Shown: piece after piece, positions 11,294-14,066 of the stretch
How positions within the stretch are numbered: position 1 is the stretch's first letter
Layout of the letters: the number at the start of each line of letters is the position of its first letter
Assembly: GCA_036940085.1 (NCBI GenBank)
Contig: JALLBK010000356.1
Coordinates: 1 to 14,066, forward strand
Direction of reading: 5' to 3'
Source: Discostella pseudostelligera
Taxonomy: Eukaryota > Bacillariophyta > Thalassiosirophyceae > Thalassiosirales > Thalassiosiraceae
Length of the DNA stretch: 14,066 nucleotides
Program-made: the position numbers and the translations under genes
The notes under the pieces: model-generated
Database searches by the model: none
Told to the model about the DNA's origin: nothing
What the model saw: only the letters and a program-made list of their open reading frames with translations

Positions 11294-11339
11294 TTATATC
11301 TATCCGTTTAGTTTAAGAGTGTTATACGCCATAATAATC

Positions 11340-12932
11340 ATGCGTGAAATACCCTCATTAAAAACACTAGCCCTGCGTGCCGTGGGCCCACCCGGCTGCA
11401 ACCCAGAGATTGCCTTTGGCGGCGGCGACAGCAGCGATGACGGCGATGCAACATCGTCCTCGGCGGCAGCAATGGTGGATGACGAAGATGACGCCCCGTC
11501 GTCGTCGTCGTCTTCTTCTTCTTCACCGAAAAAATCAACAACAACACCAGGAAAGGCAAAGTCAATAACATCCACCTCACGTCTCCTGCGCTCCATGCGA
11601 AATCTAACCACCCAATCACCAAGGCCGTACATTGGCCCAGGCCGACCCAATGCTGCCGATGTGGATATTGCCCATCCATGGATTATGGCAGTACATCATC
11701 ATGCGCCATTATTTGACAATGTAGCTGCTGCTGCTGCAGCAGGAGGAGGAGGTGGTGAGAAAAATAATGAAAGCGGTGGCGGAAGTGGTAGTGTAGGGGG
11801 TGAATTCTTATCCATTGAAAATGGCAATCTGGCAATTGAAACATTACAACTCTTCATTGATGCACTAGTGGAATCAGGACGGGCGGGAGATGGAAAATTG
11901 GGAGTTCAATTCTTTAAGGAGTGGGTGGTAGCTGCTACCGGGAGAGAGGATGTGGATGCTTTTGTGAAGGAGGGTGTTGTTGCAGTTGGTACTAGTGCCA
12001 GTAAATCTGGTGGTAATGGAGGAAGTAAATCAAAGAAACGACAAAAGACAACAACGGTGATAGTTGACGATAATGAAGACAACAACGGCAGGAGCAGCAA
12101 GAGTATTGATTTATCGTTGATATCACCACCACAACTTCTTGGTGCACTATCCTTGCACAACTTCTCCGCTGGATCGACACAAACCTTCCGCTCCATGATG
12201 CAGGCCAATGTCGGATATTGTCTTGGCACGCTCGACATTACCGGTGTGCACGGATTGACTGACTCCATTCTATCTGATATTTTATGTGGTGGATCCTTCC
12301 CGCACTTGAAAAGACTTAGCGTGAAAAATTGTCGCAAATTAACTGGGAAAGGAATGGCATCCTTACTCAAATTGACCAACCTTACCGCACTTGATGTTGG
12401 GGGGTGTTTTAATATCCTTCCCGATGATGTGGTATCGATGGTACGGAATCATCCATCCACGAAAAATGGCAACTTTGAAGAGTTGTATGCGTCGGGATTG
12501 GGATGGACGGATATAGGCCTTGAGGATTTAATTGATGTTACCGTGGGGCAATTGCGTAGTCTTGGTATTGGATTCTCACCCTGTCTCTCTGGACCTGGTC
12601 TTCTTTTAACATTGGGCAAATTGGCAAGTACATTGGATCATCTTGCCGTTCCATTTGTCCAGGGTATGGATGATGCATGCATGTCGGCGCTAGGAAAATC
12701 ATTACGAAAGTTGGCCGTGTTGGATATCCGGGGATGTAGTAAGGTCTACTCTCTCTCGGGCATGATGGAAGGCCGGATTGCTGGAGGAGAGGATGGAAAT
12801 TTGTTCGTGTTGGCGCGATACAGTGGTATATCCACCAATTCCCTCGATGAGACAATGAGATTGTACGATTGCAAAGCGAAGGTAACCTGCATTTTGGATG
12901 GAGGCGGTACCGGCGGTGGAATACGGAGGTAG
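11340..12932 (+). CDS. Cysteine-type leucine-rich repeat (AMN1/FBXL-like) protein
   Basis: The first in-frame ATG at 11340 gives 530 residues. The N-terminus begins with IPSLKTLALRAVG. It is followed by an acidic, poly-Ser segment (about 20-75), a distinctive stretch SPRPYIGPGRPNAADVDIAH (about 96-115), a Gly/Ala-rich run, a helical part and a basic cluster KSKKRQK that may be a nuclear signal. Residues about 265-480 are irregular LRRs of the Cys-containing type: LGTLDITGVHGLTDSIL, LKRLSVKNCRKLTGKGM, LTALDVGGCFN, LAVLDIRGCSKV. Such repeats are found in F-box/LRR ubiquitin ligase adaptors, in Amn1 and in Rad7. No F-box is visible, so the partner and pathway are unknown. It is divergent from ISCA2 and convergent with the histidine-phosphatase gene 123 bases away. 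Confidence 0.8.
   Translation: MREIPSLKTLALRAVGPPGCNPEIAFGGGDSSDDGDATSSSAAAMVDDEDDAPSSSSSSSSSPKKSTTTPGKAKSITSTSRLLRSMRNLTTQSPRPYIGPGRPNAADVDIAHPWIMAVHHHAPLFDNVAAAAAAGGGGGEKNNESGGGSGSVGGEFLSIENGNLAIETLQLFIDALVESGRAGDGKLGVQFFKEWVVAATGREDVDAFVKEGVVAVGTSASKSGGNGGSKSKKRQKTTTVIVDDNEDNNGRSSKSIDLSLISPPQLLGALSLHNFSAGSTQTFRSMMQANVGYCLGTLDITGVHGLTDSILSDILCGGSFPHLKRLSVKNCRKLTGKGMASLLKLTNLTALDVGGCFNILPDDVVSMVRNHPSTKNGNFEELYASGLGWTDIGLEDLIDVTVGQLRSLGIGFSPCLSGPGLLLTLGKLASTLDHLAVPFVQGMDDACMSALGKSLRKLAVLDIRGCSKVYSLSGMMEGRIAGGEDGNLFVLARYSGISTNSLDETMRLYDCKAKVTCILDGGGTGGGIRR
11497..11525 (+). repeat. TCG/TCT trinucleotide run coding poly-Ser
   Basis: Nine consecutive Ser codons, first TCG then TCT, lie in the acidic N-terminal part of the LRR protein. 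A similar TCG run is at 9247-9270 in the histone-fold gene. Confidence 0.75.
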
Positions 12933-13055
12933 CAGATGATGTCATTTTTACTCATATCGAATTCTATAACATCAAGTTTTACGTATACATATTGAAAGCG
13001 CTCAAGTCGAGCACTCGCCTCTCTCTCTTAGTGTAACACATCTCAACTGTCGCAC

Positions 13056-14066
13056 TCAACCCTTGGTATGCTTCCCAAATCCGCCATACACAACCACAAT
13101 ACTAGTAGGATCAATCATGTACTCCTTCGTCAGCTTCTTCTTCTCCCCATCCATGATTGTAACCTCACGCAATGTCACCATAACCGAACCGCCATTCACC
13201 AACTTCTTCTCTTTTGCAATATGTTCCACACCCCTTGGCAAATACACACGAAAGAACGAACGGAAGAACAACGAGTGTCCTACCGCAATAATGTTCGATT
13301 TCGGTAGTTTGATATCATCGAAGACATCCGCACAGAATTGCTCTAAACGTAGCAAACCATTTGAATCCAATGTCTTATTCCCCGTGTGATAGGTAGTGTT
13401 GACCATGGAGGCAAATGATTTCTTCTTCGATGATAATCCAGCAATGTTGATATCGCACCATGTCGAATGGACGGTGCCTCGAGGAGGTAAGATAGACAAG
13501 GCATCGGGATTGAAGGATATTTCTTGCAAGGATGGCAATAGAATGATTTCATCATCCTTGTGATTCAATGCAAATCGATCGGCGAGTGTAATGGCCGCGG
13601 TAGATATGGCTCGACGCAAGTTGGAGGACACTACATGAGACGAGACCGAGGATGCACCACCTTCTTCTCCCAATGCCAATAACAACTTGACTGCATGCTC
13701 CTCCCTCTTAGTGCTACTACCTCCCAAGCTACCACTTCCCAATTTCATCTTCTCCTTCTTTAGAAATTGACGCATCCCCTCGGCCTGTGATACACCCTTG
13801 GCACTTAATGCACTATCGTAGAACCAACTTTCACTATCTTTTCCACTAACAAAGAAGTAGAGTTCGGCCACGATGGCATACACTAAATTCGGAAGGAAGA
13901 GTAGTACAAAGAGCAGTTTGTTCCGATCGCCGGCATTGAATGTGTCATTCCACGTGCTCTCTCCGTGTCGTATGATGAGGATGGTCTTTTCTCTGTATTG
14001 ATTGTCATTGGCACTGCCACCCAACTCTTTGGGGAAGAACGATGCTGGATCTTTCTCCTTGGGTAC
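13056..14066 (-). CDS. Histidine phosphatase superfamily protein with hydrophobic insert, 5' partial
   Basis: The frame is open to the right edge, giving 336 residues without a start. The first apparent start at 14024 is TTG, and the 14 codons before it are also open, so the gene begins outside the window. Numbered from the edge, the catalytic RHGEST motif has His 34. SNLRRAIS (about 147-154) supplies the second Arg, LQEIS the acidic residue near 182, and VGHSLFFR the second His at 264. These are the four pocket positions of branch-1 histidine phosphatases (phosphoglycerate-mutase fold). Directly after RHGESTWND comes a hydrophobic stretch of about 23 residues (51-73, LLFVLLFLPNLVYAIVAELY), which is unusual and may contact a membrane. 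The substrate cannot be told from sequence. The end of the protein is Lys/Gly-rich. Confidence 0.85.
   Translation of the reverse strand, partial: VPKEKDPASFFPKELGGSANDNQYREKTILIIRHGESTWNDTFNAGDRNKLLFVLLFLPNLVYAIVAELYFFVSGKDSESWFYDSALSAKGVSQAEGMRQFLKKEKMKLGSGSLGGSSTKREEHAVKLLLALGEEGGASSVSSHVVSSNLRRAISTAAITLADRFALNHKDDEIILLPSLQEISFNPDALSILPPRGTVHSTWCDINIAGLSSKKKSFASMVNTTYHTGNKTLDSNGLLRLEQFCADVFDDIKLPKSNIIAVGHSLFFRSFFRVYLPRGVEHIAKEKKLVNGGSVMVTLREVTIMDGEKKKLTKEYMIDPTSIVVVYGGFGKHTKG

Larger units (their letters stand above)
10860..11339. other. Divergent intergenic region between ISCA2 and the LRR gene
   Basis: No gene is supported in these 480 bases. Near ISCA2 there is a G/T-rich stretch (about 10886-10955). 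The middle (about 11010-11110) is AT-rich. The right third holds a TGACGTCACGTG element (11144-11155), an E2F-like TCCCGCCAAA (11181-11190) and a 23-codon upstream frame. Minus-strand frames through the AT-rich part look non-coding. Confidence 0.55.

Noticed and set aside
14022..14024. TTG at 14024 as start of the histidine-phosphatase gene
   Set aside because: It is not an ATG and the frame stays open to the edge with protein-like sequence, so the gene is partial.

Overview
The window reads as compact nuclear DNA of a unicellular eukaryote, most likely a diatom or related stramenopile. The grounds are: AUG starts in eukaryotic context and no bacterial operon layout; two short GT-AG introns in a clear MCM6 gene; conserved eukaryotic proteins (MCM6, NKAP, ISCA2) carrying long Ser/Asn/Gly/Gln/Asp runs; and a BspA-type leucine-rich-repeat protein of a kind greatly expanded in diatoms. 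The phylum assignment is an inference from gene content; no marker RNA is present.

Layout from left to right: (1) the 3' part of a BspA-like LRR gene (+, 1-1901, open at the left edge). (2) A 514-base intergenic stretch. (3) A 931-residue nuclear protein (+, 2416-5211) that joins an S1 RNA-binding domain and RS-like low-complexity regions to a C-terminal NKAP domain. (4) MCM6 (-, 5443-8910, three exons), tail-to-tail with the NKAP gene. (5) A short shared promoter with an E2F-like site, then a small Dpb4/POLE3-like histone-fold protein (+, 9145-9831, possibly starting at 9076). (6) A mitochondrial ISCA2-type iron-sulfur assembly protein (-, 10044-10859), tail-to-tail with the histone-fold gene. 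(7) A 480-base divergent intergenic region with a composite CRE/G-box. (8) A 530-residue Cys-type LRR protein of unknown function (+, 11340-12932). (9) A histidine-phosphatase-superfamily protein with a hydrophobic insert (-, 13056 to the right edge, open at its 5' end).

From the NKAP gene to the right edge the genes alternate strand, giving convergent pairs separated by about 120-230 bases and divergent pairs sharing one promoter region. The most coherent unit is MCM6 with the histone-fold gene: both look like DNA-replication factors and fire divergently from about 165-234 bases holding an E2F-like site. The main novelty candidate is the S1-NKAP domain fusion. I saw no mobile element, CRISPR array, tRNA, rRNA or new multi-gene defence-type system. 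Several genes have very short upstream reading frames directly before the start codon.
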